From contig NZ_JAFEJA010000001.1 in NCBI RefSeq assembly GCF_016919245.1, forward strand, positions 1,984,001-2,048,000: a stretch of DNA of 64,000 bases. Direction: 5' to 3'. The notes under the pieces were generated by a model. The model did not search any database and was not told where the DNA came from. It was given only the letters and a program-made list of their open reading frames with translations. The translations under genes and the position numbers were made by a program. Each line of letters opens with the position of its first letter. Position 1 is the first letter of the stretch. Positions 26,363 to 33,974 of this stretch are shown here, piece after piece. Source of the stretch: Streptomyces zhihengii (GTDB lineage Bacteria; Actinomycetota; Actinomycetes; Streptomycetales; Streptomycetaceae).

Positions 26363-27747
26363 GCGCGCAGCAGCCTTCCCGCGCGTTCGCGCAGTACGGA
26401 GACGGCGTCGGTGGCGGCCTTCTCGGCCTTGGCACCGTTTTTGTCGGCGGTGCCCGCGGCCCACGCCCCGGCGTGGACCGCGACCGCCTTGCGGCGCACG
26501 GTGGTCTCCACGGCGAGGGGCTGCACACGGAACGCCCCCGCGTCCCAGCGGAGCAGCCCGATGCAGGCGCCGGAGGCCGCGACGGCCTCGGGGGTGAGCG
26601 GGCCCGCGACCGGGATGCGGTCGGTGTCGACGGCGAGGCGGTGGCCTGCCAGGTCGAACACGAGGGTGTCGCCGTCCCGGTCCGCGGTGTACCCCTCCAG
26701 CAGGACGGGCTCGGCGATGAGGGCCGGATGCCGGTCCAGGGGCGCGGTCGTCTGTCCGGCGGCGCCGGCCAGGGCCACCCGGGCGGTGGCGAAGGGATCG
26801 GCCGCCGCGCCCGGCTTCGCGTGCGCGTCGTCCCAGATCAGGTCGGAGCCCGCGGTGACCGGCATCGCGTCGAGCTCCATCGAGCGGCCCTCGCCGAAGG
26901 CGGCCAGGAGGGACGTGCGGGGGCGGAGCAACTGCCAGAGCCCGGCGCCCACGACGGTGTCGGGCTTGGGCGCCGACACCGAGGCGCGCACCAGGCGGGG
27001 CGCGGTGCCGTCCGCCGGCTCGAACACCGCGTGCACCTGGGCCTGGACGGCGGTCGGGTGCTCCTGGAGGTCGATGCCGAGCGGCAGCAGCCGGCCGGTG
27101 GCTGTGCCGGTGGCCGGGCGCCCGGCCGCGCCCCGGTGGGTGAGCAGCAGCGCACGCGCCCACAGGTCGGCCCAGCGGCGCACCGGGACCCGCTCCAGGC
27201 CCGCGCCCGGGCAGGAGGCGGCGAGTTCGGCGGCGAAGCCGTCGAGGAGCGCCGCGTGCCGGCGCAGCGCGGGGTCGGGGAGCATCGCGGCGACGACGGT
27301 GTCCGCCTGGGCGACGAGGTCGTGGTCGATGCCGTGCCAGCCGGCCCGGGCGAGGTCGCAGAGCCAGGCGCGGGCGGCGGCCCGCAGGTTGGCGCCGTGC
27401 CCGCCGGGCTCCGCGGCGAAGGACTCCTCGGCGCGGGTGCGTCCGGTGGCCTCGTCGGCGCGGGCGAGCAGGGCGTCGTGCGCCGCGCCGAGCAGGGCGG
27501 TGCGGGCGGCGGCGAGCGCGGTGAGGTGGTCCTCGCCGGCCGCTCCGGCCGCGGCCTTCCCGGCGGCCTCCTCGACCCGCGCGGCGAGCGGGGTCCCGGC
27601 GACGGCGCCGGCGAGCGCGGCCAGCCCCTCGGCCTGGGCCGGCTGCGGGCGCAGCAGCCCGTGGACGAGCGCCCGGTCGAAGGCGTCGACGGCGGCGAGG
27701 GCCTCGTCGAGGCCGTCGAGCGGCTCGGTCAGCGGATCGGCGCGCAT
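26359..27747 (-). CDS. unknown protein of the SWIM/VWA/MoxR operon
   Basis: Protein of 462 aa whose family I do not recognise. The first half is helical and Ala/Leu-rich (EALAAVDAFDRALVHGLLRPQ, AARAWLCDLARAGWHGIDHDL). The second half has alternating strands (GRLLPLGIDLQEHPTAVQAQVHAVF, LVFDLAGHRLAVDTDRIPVAG) and ends VRRKAVAVHAGAWAAGTADKN. No signal peptide, membrane helix or known catalytic motif is seen. It sits between the SWIM-like gene (stop and start share one base, TGATG) and the VWA gene (ATGA overlap), so it is certainly translated with them and is probably a core system component. Confidence 0.75.
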   Translation of the reverse strand: MRADPLTEPLDGLDEALAAVDAFDRALVHGLLRPQPAQAEGLAALAGAVAGTPLAARVEEAAGKAAAGAAGEDHLTALAAARTALLGAAHDALLARADEATGRTRAEESFAAEPGGHGANLRAAARAWLCDLARAGWHGIDHDLVAQADTVVAAMLPDPALRRHAALLDGFAAELAASCPGAGLERVPVRRWADLWARALLLTHRGAAGRPATGTATGRLLPLGIDLQEHPTAVQAQVHAVFEPADGTAPRLVRASVSAPKPDTVVGAGLWQLLRPRTSLLAAFGEGRSMELDAMPVTAGSDLIWDDAHAKPGAAADPFATARVALAGAAGQTTAPLDRHPALIAEPVLLEGYTADRDGDTLVFDLAGHRLAVDTDRIPVAGPLTPEAVAASGACIGLLRWDAGAFRVQPLAVETTVRRKAVAVHAGAWAAGTADKNGAKAEKAATDAVSVLRERAGRLLRA

Positions 27748-28250
27748 CAGGCCACCGCCCTCGTCGGCGGGAACCACTGCATCTCGGGCAGCGGCGCGGT
27801 GGAGCCGGGCAGTTCGAGGTAGGCGAGGTGCCGCAGGAACCGGCTGAAGACGGGCGCGGCGGCCGAGGTGTCGCCCTGGGCGGGGCGGGTGGCGGTCATC
27901 GCGGCGACGATGCCGGCGGTGTCCGGGGCCGCGTCCCCGGTGTCGGCCTTCAGATGGCGGGCGACCCGCTCGGCGCCGTACTGGAGCACGGCCTCCCCGA
28001 GCAGGGCGCGGATGTGGTTGCAGAAGGAGCCCCGCGCGCCGCCGCAGGGCCGGTTGTTGTTGGTGCTGCACGCGAAGGCGTACGTACCGGCCGCGACGGA
28101 CGACACGTAGACGCGGCCGATGTCCGACCCGCTGGACACCACTCCCTGCACCCGCCCGTCGGCCAGTTCGACGAACGGCACCTTGGCGAGCTTGCGTGGC
28201 CGCGCGGGCGCCGTCACCCGGACCGTGCTCGACTTCTCCCCATCCGACAA
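27747..28250 (-). CDS. SWIM zinc-finger-like protein
   Basis: Small protein of 167 aa, first gene of the operon. The motif TYAFACSTNNNRPCGGARGSFCNHIRALL resembles a SWIM finger (CxC...CxH) with the final CNH intact but the first CxC pair altered to a single C followed by a second C nine residues on. It opens SDGEKSSTVRVTAPARPRKLAKVPFVELADGRVQG. The start is judged to be the TTG at 28248-28250, with GGAG about 8 nt upstream; a GTG further upstream lacks a ribosome site. SWIM fingers bind nucleic acid or protein, so it may be the recognition part of the system. Function is not established. Confidence 0.7.
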   Translation of the reverse strand: MSDGEKSSTVRVTAPARPRKLAKVPFVELADGRVQGVVSSGSDIGRVYVSSVAAGTYAFACSTNNNRPCGGARGSFCNHIRALLGEAVLQYGAERVARHLKADTGDAAPDTAGIVAAMTATRPAQGDTSAAAPVFSRFLRHLAYLELPGSTAPLPEMQWFPPTRAVA

Positions 28251-28400
28251 CGGACCATCTCCAATGCACACGGGAGGCGTTCGCACCACTGCGGCGGAAC
28301 GAGACGAACCTATCCGTGTGCACTGACAACGGCGCCGGGACCGCCCCGCGGCCCTCCCCGGCACGGCGCCAAGATCCCCCGCGGCCCGGCACGGCACAAC

Positions 28401-28443
28401 GCCGGGGCCCGGCACGCGCCCCACGCGCGTCCCGGGCCCCGGC
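28401..28443 (-). terminator. cebG terminator hairpin
   Basis: Perfect 12-bp inverted repeat GCCGGGGCCCGG (28401-28412) against 28432-28443, 19-nt GC-rich spacer. It follows the cebG stop codon (28455) on the minus strand and separates ceb transcripts from the SWIM-led operon. Confidence 0.75.
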
Positions 28444-28454
28444 TCCCCTGCGTG

Positions 28455-29360
28455 TCAGCTCTTGACCGCTCCGGAGGTGATGCCGCCCACGATGTGCTTG
28501 CCGAGCACCGCGAACACGGCCAGCAGCGGCAGGGTCGCGATCAGCGCGCCGGTGAGCACGATGGCGTGGTTGATGCTGTGGTTGCCCGAGCCCAGGCCGG
28601 CGAGGGCCACCTGGAGGGTGGGTGATCCGTCCGGTGTCAGCGCGATGAACGGCCAGAAGAAGTCGTTCCACGCCTGGACGAAGATGAGCATCCCGAGCAC
28701 CGCCATGGCGGGACGGGCGACCGGGAAGACCACGTGCCAGATGATGCGCAGGCTGTGCGCGCCGTCGACCCGGGCGGCCTCGATCAGTTCGACGGGCAGC
28801 GCCTCCAGCAGGTACTGCCGCATGAAGAACACACCGAACGCGGCGACCAGGCTGGGGAGGATGACCGACTGGAGCTGGTTGACCCAGCCGAACTCGGTGA
28901 TGAGCTGGTACAGCGGGATCACACTGAGCTGCGGCGGGACGGTCATGGTCGCGACCACGATCGTCAGCAGCACGTTGCGGCCCTTGAACTCCAGCTTGGC
29001 GAAGGCGAATCCGGCGAGGGTGGCGAACAGCACGGTGCTGCACGCCACGGCTCCGGCGACGATCGTCGTGTTGATCAGCGCCTCGCCCATGTCGACCTGG
29101 TTCCAGGCGATGGAGAGGTTGTTGAACAGCTCCTTGCCCGGCAGCAGCGGGCTCGGCGCCTGCACGACGCGCTCGCCGGTGTGCGAGGCCGCCACCAGGT
29201 TCCAGTACAGCGGGAAGAGCGAGATCAGCGCCGCGAAGCCGAGCAGGACGTAGGTGAACGGCCCTGCGTGGTGCTGGCGTCCGGCCTTGGTCCCGAACCG
29301 CTTGCGCGGTGCCGGCGGCCGCCCGTGGGCCGGAGCGGGCCTGTTGAGGGCGTGCGTCAT
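28455..29360 (-). CDS. cebG: cellobiose/cellotriose ABC transporter permease CebG
   Basis: CUT1 permease of 301 aa with six predicted helices. The EAA loop reads ELIEAARVDGAHSLRIIWHVVFPVARP, and GKHIVGGITSGAVKS is the typical C-terminus. The ATG (29358-29360) overlaps the cebF stop as ATGA. Assignment to cellobiose rather than another sugar comes from the neighbouring cebE and cebR genes and the CebR boxes. The ATPase is not encoded here; MsiK is expected to power it. Confidence 0.93.
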   Translation of the reverse strand: MTHALNRPAPAHGRPPAPRKRFGTKAGRQHHAGPFTYVLLGFAALISLFPLYWNLVAASHTGERVVQAPSPLLPGKELFNNLSIAWNQVDMGEALINTTIVAGAVACSTVLFATLAGFAFAKLEFKGRNVLLTIVVATMTVPPQLSVIPLYQLITEFGWVNQLQSVILPSLVAAFGVFFMRQYLLEALPVELIEAARVDGAHSLRIIWHVVFPVARPAMAVLGMLIFVQAWNDFFWPFIALTPDGSPTLQVALAGLGSGNHSINHAIVLTGALIATLPLLAVFAVLGKHIVGGITSGAVKS

Positions 29361-30373
29361 GAGCGGGCCGCTCCGTCCTTCTTCTTCCCCCGGCCGGACC
29401 GGCCGAGCAGGTGCTGAACGAGTCCGATGAGCAGCAGCAGGAGCAGCATCACCCAGGCGATGGCGGACGCCTGGCCGAGGGCGCCGGTGATCCAGCCCTT
29501 CTCGTACATCAGCAGGCTGAGGGTCTGGTACTGGTTGCCGCTGCCGCCGCCGATGCCGAGACTGCCGCCGAAGATCAGCGGCTCGCCGAAGAGCTGGGTG
29601 GCGCCGATCGTGGAGACGACGATGGTGAAGAGGATCGTCGGCTTGATCGAGGGGATCGTGATGCTGATGAACTGGCGGAACCGCGAGGCTCCGTCGAGCG
29701 CGGCGGCCTCGTAGAGGTCGTTCGGCACGGCCTGCATGGCGGCCAGGTAGATCAGCGCGTTGTAGCCGGTCCAGCGCCAGGTGACGATCGTGGAGATCGC
29801 GATCTGGGCGGGCCACTTCTCCGTCTCCCAGTTGACCGCGTCGATGCCGACGTAGCCGAGGAGCTGGTTGATCAGGCCGTAGTCGGTGTTGAAGAGCTGC
29901 GCGAAGACGAGCGCGGCGGCCGCGATGGAGGTGGCGTACGGGGCGAGGACGGCGACGCGGTAGAAACCGCGGCCGCGGATGCGGTAGTTGAGCAGGTGGG
30001 CCAGGCCCAGCGCCATCAGGAGCTGCGGCACGGTGGAGATGAGGCCGATGGTGAAGGTGTTGGCCAGCGCGTTCCAGAAGAAGTCGCTGTCCCAGAGCCG
30101 GAGGTAGTTGTCGAAGCCGCGCCACTCGGCCTCACCGCCGAGCTCGACCTTCTGGAGCGACAGCCAGCCGGTGTACACCAGCGGGAAGAGGCCGAAGGCG
30201 GCGAAGACGAGGAAGAACGGGGCGACGTAGACGTACGGCGTCGCCTTGAGGTCGAGCCGGTACAGGCGGCTGCGCCAGCCGTCCGGGTCGCGGTGCTTCT
30301 TCGGTTCCGTGGGGCTGCCCGACAGGACGACGGGGGGCGAGGCGTCCTGGTCGGGCTGGAGGGAGGTGGCCAT
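29357..30373 (-). CDS. cebF: cellobiose/cellotriose ABC transporter permease CebF
   Basis: CUT1 permease of 338 aa. An N-terminal polar tail of about 55 residues precedes YVAPFFLVFAAFGLFPLVYTGWL. The EAA loop is DLYEAAALDGASRFRQFISITIPSIKP. The glycine-rich loop FGGSLGIGGGSGNQYQT is typical of CebF-like permeases. The ATG at 30371-30373 follows an AAAGGG ribosome site; an ATG at 30416-30418 in the same frame is poorly placed. A strong hairpin separates it from cebE. Confidence 0.93.
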   Translation of the reverse strand: MATSLQPDQDASPPVVLSGSPTEPKKHRDPDGWRSRLYRLDLKATPYVYVAPFFLVFAAFGLFPLVYTGWLSLQKVELGGEAEWRGFDNYLRLWDSDFFWNALANTFTIGLISTVPQLLMALGLAHLLNYRIRGRGFYRVAVLAPYATSIAAAALVFAQLFNTDYGLINQLLGYVGIDAVNWETEKWPAQIAISTIVTWRWTGYNALIYLAAMQAVPNDLYEAAALDGASRFRQFISITIPSIKPTILFTIVVSTIGATQLFGEPLIFGGSLGIGGGSGNQYQTLSLLMYEKGWITGALGQASAIAWVMLLLLLLIGLVQHLLGRSGRGKKKDGAARS

Positions 30374-30423
30374 CAGGCGCCCTTTCCCTGGTGAGTCATG
30401 AAGTTCATGGATGGACACGGAGC

Positions 30424-30458
30424 GCGCCGGCCGCCCGTGCGAGACGGGCGGCCGGCGC
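30424..30458 (-). terminator. intercistronic hairpin cebE-cebF
   Basis: Perfect 15-bp inverted repeat (30424-30438 against 30444-30458) with a 5-nt loop, directly after the cebE stop codon. Such hairpins behind binding-protein genes often stabilise the upstream mRNA or cut read-through so the binding protein outnumbers the permeases. Confidence 0.75.
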
Positions 30459-30466
30459 CGGGAGGA

Positions 30467-31819
30467 CTACTGGTCGATCTTGTCCTCGATCAGCTTCTTG
30501 ACGTTGTTCCACGCCTTGTCGGGCGCGGTGCCGCGGGTCTCGATGTCGAGGATCCCGTTGTCGGTCAGGAACGTCTTGACCTGGCCGTCGTAGCGGCCGA
30601 TGGGCGCCGGGGTGATCTTCTGCGCGGCGGCGGAGTAGATCTTGCCGACGGGAACGCCGGGGTAGTACTCGGGCTGGGCGTTCTGCACGGCCTCGGAGCT
30701 GAGGCCGGCGGTGGTGGAGGGGATGTTGCCGTTGACGGCGAAGACCTTGGCCTGCTGCTCGGGCGCGGTCAGCCAGGCGGCCAGCTTGGCGGCCTCGGCG
30801 GTGTTCTTGCCGGCCTTCGGCACGGCGAGGAAGGAGCCGCCCCAGTTCGCCGGGACGGGCGCCTGCGCGATGTCCCACTTGCCCTTGTTCGCGGGACCGG
30901 CCTGGTCCTTGATGATGCCGGTCATCCAGCTCGGGCAGGCGACGGTGGCGAACTTGGAGTTCTTGAAGGCGGCGTTCCAGGTGCCCTTCTCGTCGAACTG
31001 GCGCAGCTTGCCGGTCAGCCCGCCCTGGGCGGCCTTCACGGCGACGTCCCAGGCCTTGGCGACACCCGGGCTGCCCTCCCAGTGGAGCTTGCCCGACTCG
31101 TCGGAGTACTGGTCGGGCTCACTGGAGATCACGGCGTTGAACAGACCGCTCGCCGAGTCGTGGAAGGCCGTGCCGTCGGGCGCCTTGGCCTTGTACTTCT
31201 CGCCCTGCTCCAGGAACTTGTTCCAGTCGCCGGCCCAGAGCTGCCCGACCTGCTCGCGGTCGGTCGGCAGACCGGCCTTCTCGAAGAGGTCCTTGCGGTA
31301 ACAGATGCCCATCGGGCCGATGTCCGTGCCGAGCGCGATCACCTGGTCGTTGCGGGTGGTCGCCTGCTTGACCTTCCAGTCCAGGAAGGCGGAGGTGTCG
31401 GCGCCGTCCGCCTTGCCCAGGTCGACCCACTTGCTCGCCATGGCGTCACCGGTGGCCTCGGCGATGTAGCCGACCTCGATGGCCTGGATGTCGGCGAGGC
31501 CGCTGCCCTGGGAGAGGCGCAGCTTCAGCGCGTCCCAGTACTTCTGACCGTCGGCGACATTCGTCTCCTCGATCTTGATGTTGGGGTTCAGCTTCTCGTA
31601 CTCGGCGTAGAGCTTGGCGCCCGTCTTGTTGTCGAAGCCGAACGAGCCGAACGTGCCGACGCGCAGAGTGATCTGCTTGTCGCCGCCCGCGGCGTCGTCG
31701 GTACCGCTGTCGCCGTCCGAACCGCAGCCGGTGAGGACGAGTCCGAGGGCGAGCAGGCCCGAGGTGGAGAGGGTGACCGCACGGCTTCTGCGCCTGGCGA
31801 CACCGGTGGATATGCGCAT
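30467..31819 (-). CDS. cebE: cello-oligosaccharide-binding lipoprotein CebE
   Basis: Extracellular solute-binding lipoprotein of 450 aa. The signal peptide ends in LGLVLTGCGSDGD with the lipobox Cys at about residue 32. Mature features include LRVGTFGSFGFDNKTGAKLY, ALGTDIGPMGICYRKDLF and ATVACPSWMTGIIKDQ, as in the CebE family that binds cellobiose/cellotriose. ATG 31817-31819 has AGGAG seven bases ahead. It heads cebEFG, is divergent from cebR, and has a perfect CebR box in its promoter region. Confidence 0.93.
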   Translation of the reverse strand: MRISTGVARRRSRAVTLSTSGLLALGLVLTGCGSDGDSGTDDAAGGDKQITLRVGTFGSFGFDNKTGAKLYAEYEKLNPNIKIEETNVADGQKYWDALKLRLSQGSGLADIQAIEVGYIAEATGDAMASKWVDLGKADGADTSAFLDWKVKQATTRNDQVIALGTDIGPMGICYRKDLFEKAGLPTDREQVGQLWAGDWNKFLEQGEKYKAKAPDGTAFHDSASGLFNAVISSEPDQYSDESGKLHWEGSPGVAKAWDVAVKAAQGGLTGKLRQFDEKGTWNAAFKNSKFATVACPSWMTGIIKDQAGPANKGKWDIAQAPVPANWGGSFLAVPKAGKNTAEAAKLAAWLTAPEQQAKVFAVNGNIPSTTAGLSSEAVQNAQPEYYPGVPVGKIYSAAAQKITPAPIGRYDGQVKTFLTDNGILDIETRGTAPDKAWNNVKKLIEDKIDQ

Positions 31820-31928
31820 TCGAGGCTCCTACGACTGTGGTGGCTGGTGGCGGGCCCAGGGCGACAGGGTGGGGCTGACGGCGAGCAGGACCGGTCACGA
31901 CTAAGGAAGTGAGGAAGCGATGGACAGC

Positions 31929-31942
31929 GGATCCGCGGATCC
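31929..31942. promoter_or_regulatory. 14-bp palindrome abutting the CebR box
   Basis: GGATCCGCGGATCC is a perfect palindrome that directly touches the 18-bp CebR palindrome starting at 31943. It is on the cebE-proximal side, within the untranslated leader, and may be an additional operator. Confidence 0.4.
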
Positions 31943-31960
31943 AGTGGGAGCGCTCCCACT
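31943..31960. promoter_or_regulatory. CebR box 1 (cebE promoter)
   Basis: AGTGGGAGCGCTCCCACT, a perfect 18-bp palindrome containing the full consensus TGGGAGCGCTCCCA (31945-31958). It lies just downstream of the predicted cebE promoter, where repressor binding would block transcription. Confidence 0.92.
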
Positions 31961-31998
31961 TCTGCTTGGATCGAAAGCTTCCCGGCGGCGACACCCGC

Positions 31999-32004
31999 TG
32001 TCAA
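31999..32004 (-). promoter_or_regulatory. predicted cebE -35 element
   Basis: TTGACA on the minus strand (TGTCAA on plus). A weak -10 (AAGCTT-like) lies 18-19 bp downstream, and the CebR box 1 begins about 40 bp downstream, covering the expected start region. Confidence 0.5.
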
Positions 32005-32190
32005 GGTCGCGCAACAGAGCTTTATTGCTCCGAGATGTCACCGGCGTGAGAATCTCCCTTTTCCCCGAGCTTTCCTTCAGGACGTAACGGAAGGAAACGG
32101 GCGTCCCGCACCCTTCGGGCCGTTTTCCCGTCACTGGTCGAACGGACTCGGGAGGCCCTCCTCGACAAGGATTCCGACCACGATCAATAA

Positions 32191-32204
32191 TGGGAGCGCT
32201 CCCG
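32191..32204. promoter_or_regulatory. CebR box 2 (cebR promoter)
   Basis: TGGGAGCGCTCCCG, 13 of 14 consensus bases, 71 bp upstream of the cebR ATG. It suggests autoregulation. Confidence 0.85.
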
Positions 32205-32274
32205 AACTCTCCGTCACCACGGTCTCCAGGGAGAATCGGCAGCACAGCACCATCCCGCACCGGAGGTCACGCAC

Positions 32275-33300
32275 ATGGCAGTACGGGGCCGACACGGCCA
32301 GCCCACACTCGAGCAGGTCGCCGAGCTGGCGGGCGTGGGGCGGGGCACGGTGTCGCGGGTGATCAACAAGTCGCCCGGCGTCCGGGACTCCACCCGGCTC
32401 GCGGTCGAGGAGGCCATCGCCCAGCTCGGCTACATCCCGAACCACGCGGCACGCGCGCTCGCCGGCAGCCGCACCGACGCGGTGGCGCTCGTGGTGCCCG
32501 AGACGGAGAAGCGATTCTTCACGGAGCCGTACTTCTCCGAGATCATCCACGGCGTGGGCATCGGCCTCGCCGACACCGAGCTCCAGCTCCTGCTCACCCT
32601 CGTCCGCACCGAGCGTGAGCGCGCGCGCTTCCTGCAGTACGCGAAGGCCCGGCGGATCGACGGGGTGTTCCTGGTCTCCGTGCACCGCAGCGACCCGCTC
32701 CCGGACCTGCTCTCCGAGATGGACATGCCCACCGTGCTCGGCGGCCGCCGCACGGCCGACGAGACGGTCTCCTACGTCGACTCGGACAACGCGGGCGGCG
32801 CGCGCCTCGCCGTGCGCCATCTCGCCGCCACCGGCCGCCGGAAGATCGTCACCATCACGGGCCCGTCCGACATGTACGTGGCCCAGTGCCGTCTGCGCGG
32901 CTACGAGGAGGCCGTGCGCGGCGCCTGCGAGGGGTACGAGCCCTCATGGGCGGCCGACGGCGACTTCACCGAGGAGAGCGGCCGCCACGCCATGACGGAG
33001 CTGCTGCGCCGCCACCCGGACCTCGACGCGGTGTTCGCCGCGTCCGACGTGATGGCGGCGGGCGCGCTGCACGCCCTGCGCGCGGCCGGACGGCGGGTGC
33101 CCGACGACGTGGCGGTCATCGGCTTCGACGACTCCCCGCTGGCCCAGCACACCGACCCGCAGCTCACCACGGTCCGCCAGCCGGTCGAGGAGATGGGCCG
33201 CACCATGGCCGGCGTCCTCATCGACCAGATGTCCGACCCGGGCGCCGCCTGGCGCAACGTCGTCCTCCGCACCGAACTCATCCGCCGCGGCACCGCCTGA
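32275..33300 (+). CDS. cebR: LacI family cellobiose repressor CebR
   Basis: LacI/GalR repressor of 341 aa. DNA-binding region PTLEQVAELAGVGRGTVSRVINKS (about residues 10-33), hinge IPNHAARALAGSRTDAVALV, and effector domain with VSYVDSDNAGGARLAVRHL and DVAVIGFDDSPLAQHTDPQLTTVRQP. It is divergent from cebE, as in other Streptomyces, and the operators TGGGAGCGCTCCCA in the gap are the known CebR target. The ATG has GGAGG about 9 nt upstream. Cellobiose binding would release the operators in front of cebEFG, the cellulase genes and bglC. Confidence 0.95.
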   Translation: MAVRGRHGQPTLEQVAELAGVGRGTVSRVINKSPGVRDSTRLAVEEAIAQLGYIPNHAARALAGSRTDAVALVVPETEKRFFTEPYFSEIIHGVGIGLADTELQLLLTLVRTERERARFLQYAKARRIDGVFLVSVHRSDPLPDLLSEMDMPTVLGGRRTADETVSYVDSDNAGGARLAVRHLAATGRRKIVTITGPSDMYVAQCRLRGYEEAVRGACEGYEPSWAADGDFTEESGRHAMTELLRRHPDLDAVFAASDVMAAGALHALRAAGRRVPDDVAVIGFDDSPLAQHTDPQLTTVRQPVEEMGRTMAGVLIDQMSDPGAAWRNVVLRTELIRRGTA

Positions 33301-33330
33301 CCCCGCGCCCCCGCAGCCCGTCCAAGCCCA

Positions 33331-33398
33331 CCCAGCCCGTCCGGCGCTTGAGGACACCCGCGCGCAGCGTGGGTGCGCAACCCACCGGCCCGCACGGG
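33331..33398 (+). repeat. 68-bp dispersed repeat, copy 1
   Basis: Starts CCCAGCCCGTCCGGCGCTTG and is identical over 68 bp to 33663-33730. The core CAGCCCGTCCGGCGCTTGAG matches a short interspersed sequence that I recall as common between genes in Streptomyces. It contains a GTGGGT/ACCCAC mini-hairpin. No coding potential. Confidence 0.8.
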
Positions 33399-33419
33399 CA
33401 CCCGCCCCCGCCCGTGCAC

Positions 33420-33446
33420 CCCAGCCCGTCCGGCGCTTGAGGACAC
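33420..33446 (+). repeat. partial copy of the dispersed repeat
   Basis: Shares the first 27 bp (CCCAGCCCGTCCGGCGCTTG followed by AGGACAC) of the two 68-bp copies, then diverges. Confidence 0.75.
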
Positions 33447-33539
33447 GGCCGCAGGCCGTTCCCACCCACCGCCCGACGCGGGGCCGACACCCCCGGCGAC
33501 GGCGCACCTCCCGGGCCCGGTCCGGGCGAGGGGCGCGCA

Positions 33540-33615
33540 GGGGGTGCGGGCGGGGGATCGTTGTCACGGCTGGAGCGGGGCAGGCTCGTGCGAGCTCTCC
33601 CCCGCCCGCACCCCC
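33540..33615. terminator. long inverted repeat, likely bidirectional terminator
   Basis: Perfect 18-bp arms (GGGGGTGCGGGCGGGGGA at 33540-33557 and its complement at 33598-33615) enclose a 40-nt loop. It lies between the convergent cebR and GH9 genes. Confidence 0.65.
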
Positions 33616-33662
33616 GGAGCGACCCGGACGCCACCCTCACGACCCGCCCCCGCCCGCGCCGC

Positions 33663-33730
33663 CCCAGCCCGTCCGGCGCTTGAGGACACCCGCGCGCAGC
33701 GTGGGTGCGCAACCCACCGGCCCGCACGGG
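33663..33730 (+). repeat. 68-bp dispersed repeat, copy 2
   Basis: Identical to 33331-33398 over 68 bp in direct orientation, 264 bp between the copies. No transposase or target duplication was seen. Confidence 0.8.
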
Positions 33731-33930
33731 GCCGACCACCCCCGCCCCGCGGAACACCCCGCGGAACGCCGCGCGGCGCCTGCGAGGGGGCGAATCCCGC
33801 AGGCGCCGCGGGCCGGGCGAGGCCCGGCCGTGTGGGCGTCCACCACGCCCACGCCCCCTGCCGGCCCGGGGCCCCGGGCCGGCGGGGAGTGTGCACGGCC
33901 GGTCCCACCGTGGACCGGCCGCGTGCCGCG

Positions 33931-33968
33931 CCGGGCCGGTGCCGCCCCCACGGGCGGCACCGGCCCGG
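33931..33968 (-). terminator. GH9 gene terminator
   Basis: Perfect 17-bp stem (CCGGGCCGGTGCCGCCC at 33931-33947 against 33952-33968) with a 4-nt loop CCAC, immediately after the GH9 stop codon at 33975-33977. Confidence 0.85.
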
Positions 33969-33974
33969 GCGGGG

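Larger units (their letters stand above)
31820..32274. other. cebE-cebR divergent regulatory gap
   Basis: The 455-bp gap contains a perfect CebR box (31945-31958), a second box (32191-32204), a TTGACA for cebE and the 14-bp palindrome at 31929-31942. No gene is evident between them. Confidence 0.8.
33301..33974. other. 674-bp gap between cebR and the GH9 gene, repeat- and hairpin-rich
   Basis: No gene is seen. The gap contains two identical 68-bp repeats and one 27-bp partial copy, an 18-bp-arm inverted repeat, a 22-bp GC palindrome at 33861-33882, smaller arms at 33896-33921 and a strong terminator at 33931-33968. The genes on both sides point into it, so it is a convergent transcription end. 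Confidence 0.75.

Noticed and set aside
20956..27847. Long plus-strand open frames (1314 and 976 aa) opposite the SWIM/VWA/MoxR operon
   Set aside because: Shadow frames: the minus strand carries clear Walker, MIDAS and zinc motifs, while these have only biased composition.
33331..33730. 68-bp repeats as insertion sequence ends or attachment sites
   Set aside because: They are direct rather than inverted, no transposase or integrase lies between, and no tRNA is nearby.
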